From Candidatus Harpocratesius repetitus (lineage in GTDB: Archaea; Asgardarchaeota; Lokiarchaeia; Sigyniarchaeales; Promethearchaeaceae): DNA of 64,000 nt. Location: assembly GCA_021498095.1 (NCBI GenBank), contig JAIZWK010000001.1, positions 3,535,450 to 3,599,449 on the forward strand, in the 5' to 3' direction. The notes under the pieces are model-generated. The model saw only the letters and a list, made by a program, of their open reading frames with translations. It was not told the origin of the DNA and made no database searches. Within the stretch, counting starts at the first letter, position 1. The number at the start of each line of letters is the position of its first letter. The translations under genes were made by a program, and so were the position numbers. Positions 8,239 through 18,247 of the stretch are shown piece after piece.

Positions 8239-9270
8239 ATGAAACATATTCCCGTGATATTGGCTGGTGGTAGGGGAGAACGATTTTGGCCACTTTCTCG
8301 AATTAATAAACCTAAACAAAATTTGTCATTAATGTCTGAAAATCCTATGATTGTTGAAACTTATCGCCGATTACAATCATTTGATGAATTCTTCATAATT
8401 GCAAATGAATCCTTATGCGAATCTTTTCGACCTCTTTTACCCACTCATGTTGGATACATTATTGAACCCTTTGCAAGAAATACTGCACCCGCCATTGGTC
8501 TTGCTTGTGCCTATCTACAGCAGAAATTTGGAGATTGCATTGTTTTTTTTGAAACAGCTGATCATTACTACTCTGATGAAACAAAATATATTCATGAAAT
8601 ACAGAATGCATGTGAATTTGCTGAAAAAAATGATAAAATTGTTTTAATTGGAATTACTCCTGATTCTCCACACACTGGTTATGGATACATTGAACAAGGC
8701 GAAAAAATCTTTGATTCATTTTATAATGTTCAAAAATTTAAAGAAAAGCCAAATCTGAAAACAGCAATGGAATATCTGAAAGCAGAAACTTTTTCATGGA
8801 ATTCAGGATTATTTATCGCAAAAACTTCAGTTTTACTCAAAGAAATCTCACAATTTTTGCCAGAACTTGGAAATATTCTTTTGGAATTGCAGAAATGTAA
8901 TTTTTCAGAACCTCTATTCACACAACTATTCCAAAAAGCCCCAAAAATCTCAATTGATTACGGAGTGTTAGAAAAATCATCTGAAATAATATTACTCAAA
9001 TCTAACATGGATTGGGACGATATTGGAGATTTTAATGCAATAGCACGCCACTTTAATGGGGATTCTCGAGGAAATATTATTCGTGGGAATGGAACTCTTA
9101 ACAAGATAAATTCCACAAAAAATATTATAATTAGTGATAAATTAGTAGCACTAATTGGAGTGAATGATTTAGTTATTGTTGAAACTGATGATGCGCTTTT
9201 AGTATGCCATCGCAGTGAAACTCAGAAAATCAGAGAAATTGTGCAAAATTTAGATGAAAAATACCGATAA
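8239..9270 (+). CDS. manC: Mannose-1-phosphate guanylyltransferase
   Basis: A 343-residue nucleotidyltransferase making GDP-mannose from mannose-1-phosphate and GTP. The N-terminal signature LAGGRGERFWPLSR is complete, followed by 'KPKQNLSL', PFARNTAPAIG, TADHYYSDE (in place of the common PADH), GYGYIEQG, FKEKP, WNSGLF and DWDDIGDF. There is no C-terminal phosphomannose isomerase cupin, so it is a monofunctional enzyme; the isomerase is not in this window. ATG at 8239 is preferred to one four codons upstream because MKHIPVILAGG is the normal family start. It is divergent from phosphomannomutase. Confidence 0.93.
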   Translation: MKHIPVILAGGRGERFWPLSRINKPKQNLSLMSENPMIVETYRRLQSFDEFFIIANESLCESFRPLLPTHVGYIIEPFARNTAPAIGLACAYLQQKFGDCIVFFETADHYYSDETKYIHEIQNACEFAEKNDKIVLIGITPDSPHTGYGYIEQGEKIFDSFYNVQKFKEKPNLKTAMEYLKAETFSWNSGLFIAKTSVLLKEISQFLPELGNILLELQKCNFSEPLFTQLFQKAPKISIDYGVLEKSSEIILLKSNMDWDDIGDFNAIARHFNGDSRGNIIRGNGTLNKINSTKNIIISDKLVALIGVNDLVIVETDDALLVCHRSETQKIREIVQNLDEKYR

Positions 9271-9344
9271 AGTTATAAAAAATAAATAAACCATAAGAAA
9301 TAAACAAAGTATGAAAAAAAATTTTTTACTTTTTACTCCTTTGA

Positions 9345-11150
9345 TTAAGGTTTGAAGATGATTCCCTTATTCTGGAGAATACGCTTCGCTTTATCTATTG
9401 CTCCATCCAAATCGCCATCATTATATATCTGATATGCAACTTGAATATTTGTAGCAATTTTGCCACCATACCAAATTGGAATTAGTCTTTCTGGCATAAC
9501 TAAGGTACTACGAATGAGCTCTAAATCCTCTTGAGTTATCATTGTTGCTGTAACAATCAAAATTACTCCAGAATCTAATAAAATATTTGCTACCTCAGCC
9601 AAACGGCGCATATGCTCTTCATGATTATTTTTTTCTGAGAGTTTTATATCTGAACCCAATCCATAAAGTACACTACCAATTCCCAGATAGTAGGTATGTT
9701 TACCTTCTAGGAATAAGTGCTTTTCTAAAGTTTTAGCAAAAGCCTTCTTCCCAACTGCTTTCTCTCCTGTAATTAGAATTAAACAAGATCTTTGATTATA
9801 GTGCTCCGCACGATCATCCACATCAATCATCGAACGTTCCCATTTGTAATTCCGAAGCATTAATTTATCTCTATAGGCTTTCTTCTCATCTGATAAAGCT
9901 TCGGTAATAATTCCACCACCCCAAATTTCATAATCATCGACTATTACAAATCTTGAAGTTAAAATATTTATATGGGGCAAATCGAAGACTATAGGGGATT
10001 TTAATTTTAATACAACTTCAGCGACTTCATTACGATTTACTTGTTCCTTTTGCTGGTAATCTAAACTGGAAGCATCAATGACTGTTTCGATTTTTTCTAA
10101 TTCCATATCAATTTTTTGTGTGCCAATCTTGAGCATGTAGTTCTTTCCCATCACAAATGGATTTCTTCCAAGCCAAAAGATATTAGCCTTAATTCGGGAA
10201 GTGACTTCAGGTTTAGCCTGATCCGCCCGTATCATCATTTCACCGCGTTTTAAATAAAGATGATCGGTTATTGTTACTCCTACCGCATATCCCGCACTAA
10301 CCGTGTTACGGGGGGGAGTATTGAAGCCTTCGATGGTTTTTATAGTACTCTTTTTGTTTGAAGGGTAAAATAGGACTTCATCACCAACAGATATTCTTCC
10401 ACTGATAATGGTTCCGGCTACAATCCGTCGATTATCGCCATCGCGTGTAAATTTATAAACATCTTGAACAGGCATGCGAAAATCTTGATCTTCTGGATCT
10501 TTCTGGTTAAGGAATAAATCAAGTTGATCTAACACAGTGTATCCTTGATACCAAGGCATTTTATTTGAAATTGTCGCAACATTATCTCCTTCTTTTCCGG
10601 ATATGGGAATATAAGCGGTGGGTTTCATTTCCAATTTGGCGAGAAATTCCGCATAATCCGTCTTAATCTGTTCAAAACGACTTTGTGAGTAATCTTCTAA
10701 ATCCATTTTGTTTATAAGCACTGCAATTTGCTTAATGCCCAACATTGAAAGCATATAACAATAACGTTTGGAATTTTCTTGAATCCCTTCGTGGGCATCA
10801 ATAACCAATAGAGCCGCTTCTGCTCGTGATGCACCTGTGACTACATTTTTTAAGAATTCTATATGCCCTGGAGTATCAATAATAATGTATTTTCGTTTTG
10901 GAGTTTTAAAGAACACGCGAGCTGCATCGATGGTAATTCCTTGTGCTTGTTCATCCTTCAAAGCGTCAAGCAAAAAAGAATATTCAAAGGGTTTAGAATT
11001 TCTACGGCATGTTTCTTTGACACGTTCAAGTTTTCCTTCGGGTAAAGAGTTTGTATCTGCAAGCAACCGCCCGATTATAGTACTCTTTCCATGGTCAACA
11101 TGTCCTACAATTGCAACGTTCATATCTTCGTCTCGTTCTTGATTTGACAT
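9345..11150 (-). CDS. cysN: ATP sulfurylase GTPase subunit CysN with decayed APS kinase tail
   Basis: A 601-residue protein. Residues 1-~445 are the CysN GTPase (EF-Tu-like): G1 GHVDHGKS (16-23), G3 DTPGH (92-96), G4 NKMD (147-150), then two beta-barrel domains. It couples GTP hydrolysis to APS formation by CysD. Residues ~455-601 align with the CysC fold, but the key motifs are lost: the P-loop reads GEKAVGKK (462-469) with no Ser/Thr after GK, the LDGDN position reads LGIGSV, and the FISPYR position reads TATMIT. This domain should be inactive as a kinase; the active CysC is fused to CysQ at 2.5 kb. Start supported by GAGG 7 nt upstream. Same strand as cysD, 93 nt downstream of it. Confidence 0.93.
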   Translation of the reverse strand: MSNQERDEDMNVAIVGHVDHGKSTIIGRLLADTNSLPEGKLERVKETCRRNSKPFEYSFLLDALKDEQAQGITIDAARVFFKTPKRKYIIIDTPGHIEFLKNVVTGASRAEAALLVIDAHEGIQENSKRYCYMLSMLGIKQIAVLINKMDLEDYSQSRFEQIKTDYAEFLAKLEMKPTAYIPISGKEGDNVATISNKMPWYQGYTVLDQLDLFLNQKDPEDQDFRMPVQDVYKFTRDGDNRRIVAGTIISGRISVGDEVLFYPSNKKSTIKTIEGFNTPPRNTVSAGYAVGVTITDHLYLKRGEMMIRADQAKPEVTSRIKANIFWLGRNPFVMGKNYMLKIGTQKIDMELEKIETVIDASSLDYQQKEQVNRNEVAEVVLKLKSPIVFDLPHINILTSRFVIVDDYEIWGGGIITEALSDEKKAYRDKLMLRNYKWERSMIDVDDRAEHYNQRSCLILITGEKAVGKKAFAKTLEKHLFLEGKHTYYLGIGSVLYGLGSDIKLSEKNNHEEHMRRLAEVANILLDSGVILIVTATMITQEDLELIRSTLVMPERLIPIWYGGKIATNIQVAYQIYNDGDLDGAIDKAKRILQNKGIIFKP

Positions 11151-11243
11151 TTTCTTTCCTCATTTATCAATTAGTTAAATTAGTTATATCAGAAATATTA
11201 GAGAAATTATCTATTACCAATTATATAGCATATTATCTATAAC

Positions 11244-12125
11244 CTACATATAACCATCACGGCGTAGTGCTTCCAACCCGCCTCCATCCTCTTTATCTTG
11301 ATCGCGACCGTCACGTTCAGCAATTGTTGAAAACTTTCCAGTTCTGAGTTCTTCAACAATATCATGTACCGTCTTAGCATTTGATTTAACCGGTTTAGTA
11401 CAAGGCCAGCATCCCAATGAACGATAACGTGTACCATCTCCCTGATCAAGATACAAAGAGACAATTGGGATATTCTCACGCTCGATGTACTCCCAAATAT
11501 CAAGTTCAGTCCAATCTAATAGAGGATGAATCCGAACATGAGTTCCGGGAGCGAAATCCGTCTTGTATTGATTCCAAAATTCAGGGGGCTGTTCTTCAAT
11601 ATTCCAATCATTATTTCTATCTCGTGGAGAAAAGTATCGCTCTTTAGAACGACTACCTTCTTCATCAGCCCGCACTCCAACGATAATTCCTGTGAACGGT
11701 TCTGTATTTTGATCCACTTCATATTTACCAGTAGCATGATTCAAGCGAAAGCGCGGCCAACGACCGTTCAATGTATTTTCTAAAGCCAAGGTTTTTAGAT
11801 TTCTACAACATTCAAGACGAGTTGCATTTCCATCAGGAAAAGTTTGTTTTAAGCGCAAAGCTTCTTTGTTTTGGCCGTAAATCATATCTAAATTCCATTC
11901 CATTGCCAAACGATCGCGGTGTTCGATCATTTCTGGGATTTTATAAGCAGTATCTATATGAATTAGAGGAAATGGCACGTGACCGAAAAAGGCTTTCCGT
12001 GTAAGCCACAAGAGCACGGTAGAGTCTTTTCCGATGGACCAGAGCATGCCGAGATTTTTAAATTGAGCGTAAGCTTCTCGAAGGATATGCACGCTTTTAT
12101 TTTCGAGCTTATCAAGATGTTCCAT
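11244..12125 (-). CDS. cysD: ATP sulfurylase catalytic subunit CysD
   Basis: A 293-residue PP-loop enzyme forming APS from sulfate and ATP with CysN. The PP-loop reads [10 protein letters not shown], followed by [52 protein letters not shown] and LGCWPCTKP, all family signatures. Length is normal. It is the first gene of the cysD-cysN pair and is divergent from rmlB across ~300 bp. The C-terminus ends ALRRDGYM, close to the usual '...KR.GYF' ending, so the gene looks complete. No Shine-Dalgarno sequence is visible. Confidence 0.95.
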   Translation of the reverse strand: MEHLDKLENKSVHILREAYAQFKNLGMLWSIGKDSTVLLWLTRKAFFGHVPFPLIHIDTAYKIPEMIEHRDRLAMEWNLDMIYGQNKEALRLKQTFPDGNATRLECCRNLKTLALENTLNGRWPRFRLNHATGKYEVDQNTEPFTGIIVGVRADEEGSRSKERYFSPRDRNNDWNIEEQPPEFWNQYKTDFAPGTHVRIHPLLDWTELDIWEYIERENIPIVSLYLDQGDGTRYRSLGCWPCTKPVKSNAKTVHDIVEELRTGKFSTIAERDGRDQDKEDGGGLEALRRDGYM

Positions 12126-12429
12126 AAAGTTAACCTAAAACTAATGATTTTTTTTTATATAATTGAAGCAATGAAGAATTCTTTTAAAAGTTTGGAATTC
12201 AAATGTTTTAATACATGGAGAATCTTGAACAATCATACCTTAAGATTATAAAACTTCAACTTAATTTTCTTGTTTCCAATTTTCACAAAGAAATTAAAAT
12301 AATAATTGATAATTAAAATCAATATTGTAATTAAATAATTAAAACCAAGTAAATAAATACAAATTTATTAAAAGTACTAACATTTATTCTATAATATCGT
12401 TAACTCCTACCCAAAATGTGATTAAAAAA
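12126..12429. promoter_or_regulatory. Divergent intergenic region cysD / rmlB
   Basis: About 300 bp, extremely AT-rich, with no gene. It must carry promoters for the leftward sulfate-activation genes and the rightward dTDP-sugar genes. TATA-like tracts are too abundant to single one out. A direct-repeat-like series of AAT/AATTAA tracts lies at 12290-12360. Confidence 0.35.
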
Positions 12430-13455
12430 ATGAACCTACTCATCACTGGCGGACTTGGATTCATCGGTAGTAATTTCATCCGCCTTCTTCTGGAAAAATA
12501 CCCAAAATTTGAAATTTGGAATCTTGATGCAATGACATATGCTGGAAATCCTGAAAATTTGCATGATTATGTCAATCACTCACGTTATCATTTTGTTAAA
12601 GGTTCTATCTGCAACTATGAACTTGTAGATTACCTGTTGTCAGAATACAATATTGAAGCCATCATAAATTTTGCAGCTGAATCTCATGTCGATCGCTCGA
12701 TTTCCAATCCTGATGTTTTTGTAGATACTAACGTGAAAGGAACCCTCACTTTACTTAACGCTTTTAAAAAATACCGCCACCAAGTACAGAAATATGTGCA
12801 AATCTCCACCGATGAGGTCTACGGCCATCTTGGATTCAATGATCCTGCTTTTACCGAAAAAACACCAATTCATCCCCGCAGCCCTTATTCTTCCAGCAAA
12901 GCTTCTGCTGATATGCTTGTACAAGCCTTTTTCCACACGTATCAACTACCTGTAGTGATAACTCGCTGTTCTAATAATTATGGACCTTACCAGTTCCCAG
13001 AAAAACTCATTCCGTTGATGATACGTAATATTCAAGCAGATAAACCGCTACCAGTATACGGAGATGGCTCGAATGTGCGTGATTGGATTCATGTTACGGA
13101 TCATTGTCGTGGAATCTTATCTGCATTAGAAAAAGGTACACCGGGAGAAGTATATAATTTCGGTGGCGATGCGGAAGTTTCCAATCTAAATATGGTTAAA
13201 TATCTACTTAAGGCTCTTGGAAAAGGGGAAGATCTGATCACTTTTGTACGAGATAGGCCCGGACATGATCTTCGTTATGCGATGAATTTCGAAAAAGCAA
13301 CCAAAGAGTTGGGATGGCGCCCACAATATGATTTTGATACAGGAATGCAGGAAACGATAAAATGGTATCTCGAACATGATGAATGGGTAGAGCATTGTAT
13401 CACTGGAGAATATTTAGAATATTACTCCAAACAGTATGGAACTAAGTTAACCTAA
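12430..13455 (+). CDS. rmlB: dTDP-glucose 4,6-dehydratase
   Basis: A 341-residue extended SDR. NAD-binding GGLGFIGSNF at the N-terminus, AAESHVDRSI, the catalytic ISTDEVYG, SPYSSSKASAD (Tyr and Lys of the active site) and NNYGPYQFPEKLIP are the RmlB signature set. Converts dTDP-glucose to dTDP-4-keto-6-deoxyglucose. The ATG at 12430 gives the normal MNLLITGG start; a GTG four codons earlier is also open. First gene of rmlB-rmlD-rmlA. Confidence 0.95.
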   Translation: MNLLITGGLGFIGSNFIRLLLEKYPKFEIWNLDAMTYAGNPENLHDYVNHSRYHFVKGSICNYELVDYLLSEYNIEAIINFAAESHVDRSISNPDVFVDTNVKGTLTLLNAFKKYRHQVQKYVQISTDEVYGHLGFNDPAFTEKTPIHPRSPYSSSKASADMLVQAFFHTYQLPVVITRCSNNYGPYQFPEKLIPLMIRNIQADKPLPVYGDGSNVRDWIHVTDHCRGILSALEKGTPGEVYNFGGDAEVSNLNMVKYLLKALGKGEDLITFVRDRPGHDLRYAMNFEKATKELGWRPQYDFDTGMQETIKWYLEHDEWVEHCITGEYLEYYSKQYGTKLT

Positions 13456-13505
13456 ATTAAAGAGTAAACTATGAATGGATTATTTAAAGGAAGAGAGAAT
13501 AGAAA

Positions 13506-14414
13506 GTGAAAGTATTAGTAATAGGTGCAAATGGCTTTCTTGGTCGTAAAGTAATTAAAGAGTTTCAAAAAACAGAGAATGTTATTGGAGCAGATGTTGA
13601 ATTTACAGGTTTTTCATTGAAATGTCCAAAAATTCATCTGGATATTACTAATGAAGTAGAAGTTTCTCAAATCATATTAGAACTGAAGCCTGATTTGACA
13701 ATTTTGACAGCAGCTATGACAAATGTTGATGCTTGCGAAGATTTTCCAGATAAAGCATATGCGATTAATGCTCTTGGTCCCAAATACGTGGCAAAAGCAG
13801 TTAAGCAAATAGGGGGAAAAATAATTCATATTTCGACAGATTTTATTTTTGATGGAAAATTAGGGAATTACTCAGAAACAGATGTACCAAATCCTCTTTC
13901 AGTCTATGGAAAAAGCAAACTTCAAGGAGAACAATTTATTTTAGAAAGCGGAGTTCTTTCATGTATTTGCAGAACCAGTGTGCTTTATGGTTGGCCTGAT
14001 ATTGGTCAAAGAGACAATTTTTTCTCTTGGGCATTTAAATCATTAGTCTCAGGAAAAATCATTTCAATTATTGATGGTCAAATTACCACTCCAACATTTG
14101 TAAATGATTTAGCCAATTGCTTATATTGGATGCGGAATTTTGAAACTTCAAAGATATACCATACTGCAGGACCAGAAAAGTTGACCCGTTATGAATTTGT
14201 CCAACAAATATTGAATAAAATGCTGCAAAATCGTTCTCTTTTTCCTAATCTTGGAAAAATTGAGAAAATTACGAAATTAAAACAGAAAGCATTACGCCCC
14301 GATAATTCTTCCTTGAATACTGACAAAATTCAACAAGATTGGGGGAAAAACTTTAAGAATTTATCAAATGCTTTAAATTTTTTGGATATTGAAAAGTTGA
14401 AAAATAAAATTTAA
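13506..14414 (+). CDS. rmlD: dTDP-4-dehydrorhamnose reductase-like SDR
   Basis: A 302-residue SDR starting at GTG with KVLVIGANGFLGRKVIKEF. It has AAMTNVDACEDFPDKAYAIN, HISTDFIFDG, and YGKSKLQGE (active Tyr/Lys), as in RmlD. RmlD reduces dTDP-4-keto-L-rhamnose to dTDP-L-rhamnose. It lies between rmlB and rmlA. No rmlC (3,5-epimerase) is next to it; without RmlC the product could be another 6-deoxyhexose, so the exact sugar is uncertain. Confidence 0.82.
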   Translation: MKVLVIGANGFLGRKVIKEFQKTENVIGADVEFTGFSLKCPKIHLDITNEVEVSQIILELKPDLTILTAAMTNVDACEDFPDKAYAINALGPKYVAKAVKQIGGKIIHISTDFIFDGKLGNYSETDVPNPLSVYGKSKLQGEQFILESGVLSCICRTSVLYGWPDIGQRDNFFSWAFKSLVSGKIISIIDGQITTPTFVNDLANCLYWMRNFETSKIYHTAGPEKLTRYEFVQQILNKMLQNRSLFPNLGKIEKITKLKQKALRPDNSSLNTDKIQQDWGKNFKNLSNALNFLDIEKLKNKI

Positions 14415-14460
14415 AAATTATTCAAAAAATATTCTTAAATTATTAAGGAGATAATTATTT

Positions 14461-15324
14461 ATGAAAGGAATTATATTAGCCGGTGGAAAGGGCACACGCC
14501 TTTATCCAATTACCCAAGTCGTAAGCAAACAACTTCTTCCAATTTATGATAAACCCATGATCTATTATCCTTTATCAGTGTTGATGCTTGCAAATATTCG
14601 AGAAATTTTAATAATTTCTGATCCCCGCAACTTACCCTTTTATCAAGAATTGCTTGGGGATGGTTCTCAAATTGGGCTTCAACTATCTTATAAGGTGCAA
14701 ACTGAACCTCGAGGTTTGGCAGATGCATTTATTGTGGGCGAAGAATTTATAGCAGGGGATAAAGTAGCACTAATTTTGGGAGATAATGTATTTTATGGGC
14801 GAGGATTCAGCCACATTCTTGCTAAAGCCCGTAATCTGGAAAAAGGTGCAACAATATTTGGATATTATGTTAACAATCCAGAAGAATTCGGTGTAGTAGA
14901 ATTTGATGAAAATTTCAATGTTGTTTCACTCGAGGAAAAACCCAAGCAACCGAAATCGAATTATGCAATCCCAGGTCTTTATTTCTATGATGAACATGTT
15001 GTAGAATTTGCCAAATCGTTGAAACCGTCAGCAAGAGGTGAAATTGAAATCACTGATCTTAATATAATCTACTTAAAGCGTAAGGAATTAAAGGTGCAAT
15101 TATTGGGGCGTGGATTTGCTTGGCTTGATACAGGATCATATGAAGGATTAGCTAATGCTACAGATTTTGTTCGAACGATTCAAAAGCGAACAGGATTGTA
15201 TATTTCATGTATTGAAGAAATTGCTTTCTTAAGAAAATTTATGAATAAAGATATGTTAAAAGAAAGAGCTGAAAAATATAAAAAAACAGAATATGGAAAA
15301 TATTTACTAAAATTGATAAAATAA
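14461..15324 (+). CDS. rmlA: Glucose-1-phosphate thymidylyltransferase
   Basis: A 287-residue sugar nucleotidyltransferase, full length for Rml[58 protein letters not shown] and [11 protein letters not shown] are all intact. It makes dTDP-glucose from glucose-1-phosphate and dTTP. GGAG about 9 nt before the ATG is one of the few clear ribosome sites in the window. Two damaged relatives occur: a nearly full-length pseudogene at 63078-63942 and a 3' fragment at 47438-47602. Confidence 0.95.
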   Translation: MKGIILAGGKGTRLYPITQVVSKQLLPIYDKPMIYYPLSVLMLANIREILIISDPRNLPFYQELLGDGSQIGLQLSYKVQTEPRGLADAFIVGEEFIAGDKVALILGDNVFYGRGFSHILAKARNLEKGATIFGYYVNNPEEFGVVEFDENFNVVSLEEKPKQPKSNYAIPGLYFYDEHVVEFAKSLKPSARGEIEITDLNIIYLKRKELKVQLLGRGFAWLDTGSYEGLANATDFVRTIQKRTGLYISCIEEIAFLRKFMNKDMLKERAEKYKKTEYGKYLLKLIK

Positions 15325-15457
15325 CTATTAGCTAATTGCAAGTAAATTAGGAAAAAGAATTTAGTTAGCTTTTTTCAATTCTACATTTTTGATTTTTTTT
15401 CTTTACTAATTTGATATACTTTTTACAATATTTTTAATTAGTTTAATTAAGAGAATA

Positions 15458-16570
15458 ATGAAAATATGTTTTTTTGGTGAATTGAACCCACAATATTCCA
15501 GATATGCTAATTTAATTCGTGGATTGAGAATTTTAGGTCATCAAATCATTATCTGTAGATATAATTTTCAAAGCCAAATTACAAATCCATTTAAATTCTT
15601 TATCGAAACAATTAAAGAATATGTCTTTTTGTTAAGTGTATTAATTAAAATTAAATTTAATTATCTTATTGTAGGTTATCCTATACTCAAACCTGTCTGG
15701 CTTACTTATTTTTTAAATAAAAAGAAAATAATATTAGATCCATTCATTTCTAATTATAATACCATAATTTTCGACCACAAATTGTTTAAACCTCAATCCA
15801 TTATCGCAAAACTTCTTTATATATATGAAAGAAAAGCATTATCTCGATGTAAATATATCCTATCGGACACAAAAGCTCATGCAGTCTTTTTTTCAAAATT
15901 TTTTAGAATTCCAATTGATAAATTTAAGGTAATTCCAGTTGGGTCAAATAATCAAATATATTTTCCTAATCCATCCAAAAATACAAAAAAAGAAGGCAAA
16001 TTTATTGTGGGTTTTTATGGAAAATTCATTCCATTACAAGGAATTGAAACCATCGTTCAAGCTGCTGAAAAATTAAGAGATTATGAAAATATATCTTTTG
16101 AAATTATAGGAGGATTACAAGGAAACAAAATTCTAGCTTCAATAAAAACATACATCCAAGAAAAAAAGCTTACGAATGTTCATCTTATTCCAAGGGTTTC
16201 TGAAGAAGAACTACGAAATTATATTCAACACTCAACTATTCAATTGGGAATCTTCGGAAATTCTTTAAAAGCACAAATTGTTATTCCCAACAAAGTCTAT
16301 TCTGCTCTTGCGATGGCAAAGGCAGTGATTACTAGTAAAACTTATGCAACTAGTGAATTCTTTCAAGATAATATTGATATAATATTATGCAATCGACATG
16401 ATCCGAGTGATTTGGCTAAAAAAATAGAATATCTTTTCTTAAATCAAGATAAAGTTGAAATTATTGGGAAAAATGCTTATAAAAAATACTTAGAATTATT
16501 CACTCCTGTGAAAATAGGGTTAACATTTGAAAGAGAAGTCCTTTTTGATTTAACTAATAAATCAGAATAA
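15458..16570 (+). CDS. GT4-type glycosyltransferase
   Basis: A 370-residue GT-B fold protein. N-terminal KICFFGELNPQYSRYANLIR is a typical acceptor-side start; the C-terminal half carries FIVGFYGKFIPLQGIETIVQ, then 'IPRVSEEELRNYI' and IPNKVYSALAMAKAVI, which form the nucleotide-sugar site of family GT4. The second Glu of the common E-x7-E is not obvious. Expected at the cytoplasmic membrane face, adding a sugar to a lipid-linked glycan. The donor cannot be read from sequence. Follows rmlA by ~130 nt. Confidence 0.8.
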   Translation: MKICFFGELNPQYSRYANLIRGLRILGHQIIICRYNFQSQITNPFKFFIETIKEYVFLLSVLIKIKFNYLIVGYPILKPVWLTYFLNKKKIILDPFISNYNTIIFDHKLFKPQSIIAKLLYIYERKALSRCKYILSDTKAHAVFFSKFFRIPIDKFKVIPVGSNNQIYFPNPSKNTKKEGKFIVGFYGKFIPLQGIETIVQAAEKLRDYENISFEIIGGLQGNKILASIKTYIQEKKLTNVHLIPRVSEEELRNYIQHSTIQLGIFGNSLKAQIVIPNKVYSALAMAKAVITSKTYATSEFFQDNIDIILCNRHDPSDLAKKIEYLFLNQDKVEIIGKNAYKKYLELFTPVKIGLTFEREVLFDLTNKSE

Positions 16571-16599
16571 TGAAGCCAATGAAGCAAAAAAATGATTTT

Positions 16600-18156
16600 T
16601 TAAGAAACTTTTTCAAATTCAGAAATCATACTCAATTTGTAATTCTTAATCGTTATTAAATCTTTAAAAATTCGATAATCTCGTATTGTGATTTGCTTGA
16701 AAAAAATAAGTAAAACTGCATATAAAATCAAAATAACAAGCGTTGTAATGATAATTGAAATAGTATTTTCGACAATTATCCAATTAAGCTGGAAAACAAA
16801 AAGACGATAAATACCAATAACGAATATTCCTAAAAGAAATATAAGAGGAATATTGTAATTCATTGGTATTTTAAATATTTTGTAACAAAAATATCGATAG
16901 GCAAAATAATCAATAATATTAATTAAAATTTGAAGATAACATACACCAATTGCACTAAATCCTAAAAGAGAGATTGACCCGATATTTTCAGGAATAAATA
17001 TAAAAAGAAATAGAAAATAAACAATCCGGGTTATTGAATAATATTTTGCCATTAATTTTTGTTGTCGCCCTGCATAAAGCAATTTAATATAAGGACGATT
17101 AATTCCACTTAAAAGGGGTAAAAAGCTTAAAATATAGAGATATTTAAGACCTGGAAGATATTGCGGTAAAAATAATTCCATTAACAGTCGTCCACTAATA
17201 TTTACTACAATTATTACTAGTAAGTAGAAAATTGCAGTATATTTTTCCATAATAAAAGAAAAATCTTGAATATCTGCAATTCTATCGTGTTTTAACCATT
17301 TTGAATAATAAGCTTGAAAAATAACAGCTAACGATAATGTAATAGATGTAATAATAACTATAATGTATGAATTTATTGCAAAGAAATAACCAAATTCTAC
17401 AGTTGATTTTGAAAGGCTGATAATAAAATTTCCAAGATTATCAGTTAAGAAAATAATAAAAGTGGAAAATATAAGTGGAACTGTAGCTTTAATTAATATT
17501 TTAATTTTCTCTTTTTCAAGCTTGGAAAAACTCAATTCAGATTTTGAGATTACTATTGAACTAATAAATTTCAATAAATAAAAAAATAATGAACTTAGCC
17601 CTAAAATTAATAATGGATTGGAAAAGCGAGCTGCTGATAATGCAATGATTAGTCTTGTAATAGATAAAGCCAAACTGGAGATAAATTCAATAATTTCTCC
17701 TTTGATGATTTTTAAATTTGCTCGTAAATTTAAGCAAAAAGTATCTGCAATCCTTAAAAATATCGTAGCTGCAATCATAATAAAAAAATAAACGTTATCA
17801 GGTGAACCAAAGAAAATAACATAGAATATTAATGGAATGAAATTTAAAATTAAAAGCCCTAGTTTTATTGCTAAATAATTGGAAAAATAATCCTTAAAAT
17901 CTGGTTCATTATTATATTGTATATAAACAATATCAATTCCAATAAAATAAATTGCAGAAAATAAATTAATCGCACTTGCAACTGTGCCTTGAATACCGAT
18001 ATATTCAACCGCCAAGTTTTTCAATAAAAAATAATATGAAAGAGCTGAGACTATTTGTATAATTCCTTGAATGATTATCCGTGTGGCGATTTTTTCTTTC
18101 ATATAATTACATAAAAAAAGCATGACAAGATTTATTTTTTTTTGGATTTCCTTCAA
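16600..18156 (-). CDS. Wzx-like polysaccharide flippase (MOP superfamily)
   Basis: A 518-residue protein almost wholly made of hydrophobic helices (roughly 12-14 predicted membrane spans), with the start IQIVSALSYYFLLKNLAVEYIG and a RFSNPLLILGLSSLFFYLLK-type loop as in polysaccharide transporters (Polysacc_synt families). Expected to flip lipid-linked oligosaccharide outward. It is transcribed leftward, opposite to the flanking glycosyltransferases. A second flippase of the same superfamily lies at 51.4 kb. An internal ATG (MKEKIATRII, 18 codons in) is an alternative start. Confidence 0.8.
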   Translation of the reverse strand: MKEIQKKINLVMLFLCNYMKEKIATRIIIQGIIQIVSALSYYFLLKNLAVEYIGIQGTVASAINLFSAIYFIGIDIVYIQYNNEPDFKDYFSNYLAIKLGLLILNFIPLIFYVIFFGSPDNVYFFIMIAATIFLRIADTFCLNLRANLKIIKGEIIEFISSLALSITRLIIALSAARFSNPLLILGLSSLFFYLLKFISSIVISKSELSFSKLEKEKIKILIKATVPLIFSTFIIFLTDNLGNFIISLSKSTVEFGYFFAINSYIIVIITSITLSLAVIFQAYYSKWLKHDRIADIQDFSFIMEKYTAIFYLLVIIVVNISGRLLMELFLPQYLPGLKYLYILSFLPLLSGINRPYIKLLYAGRQQKLMAKYYSITRIVYFLFLFIFIPENIGSISLLGFSAIGVCYLQILINIIDYFAYRYFCYKIFKIPMNYNIPLIFLLGIFVIGIYRLFVFQLNWIIVENTISIIITTLVILILYAVLLIFFKQITIRDYRIFKDLITIKNYKLSMISEFEKVS

Positions 18157-18247
18157 ATAGATTACATTTGAGATTAATATTAAACGATAATATTGAAATA
18201 CGGTCCTAATAAAGAGAATTTATAATTTAATATTGATTTATGTTAAT

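Noticed and set aside
11237..11783. Several 70-88 codon frames on both strands inside cysD
   Set aside because: CysD motifs run without interruption through the region, so these are shadows.
9345..12125. Sulfate assimilation to cysteine as the purpose of cysDN
   Set aside because: No PAPS reductase or sulfite reductase gene lies in the window, while a sulfotransferase and PAP phosphatase do; sulfation is the better reading, though genes elsewhere could change this.
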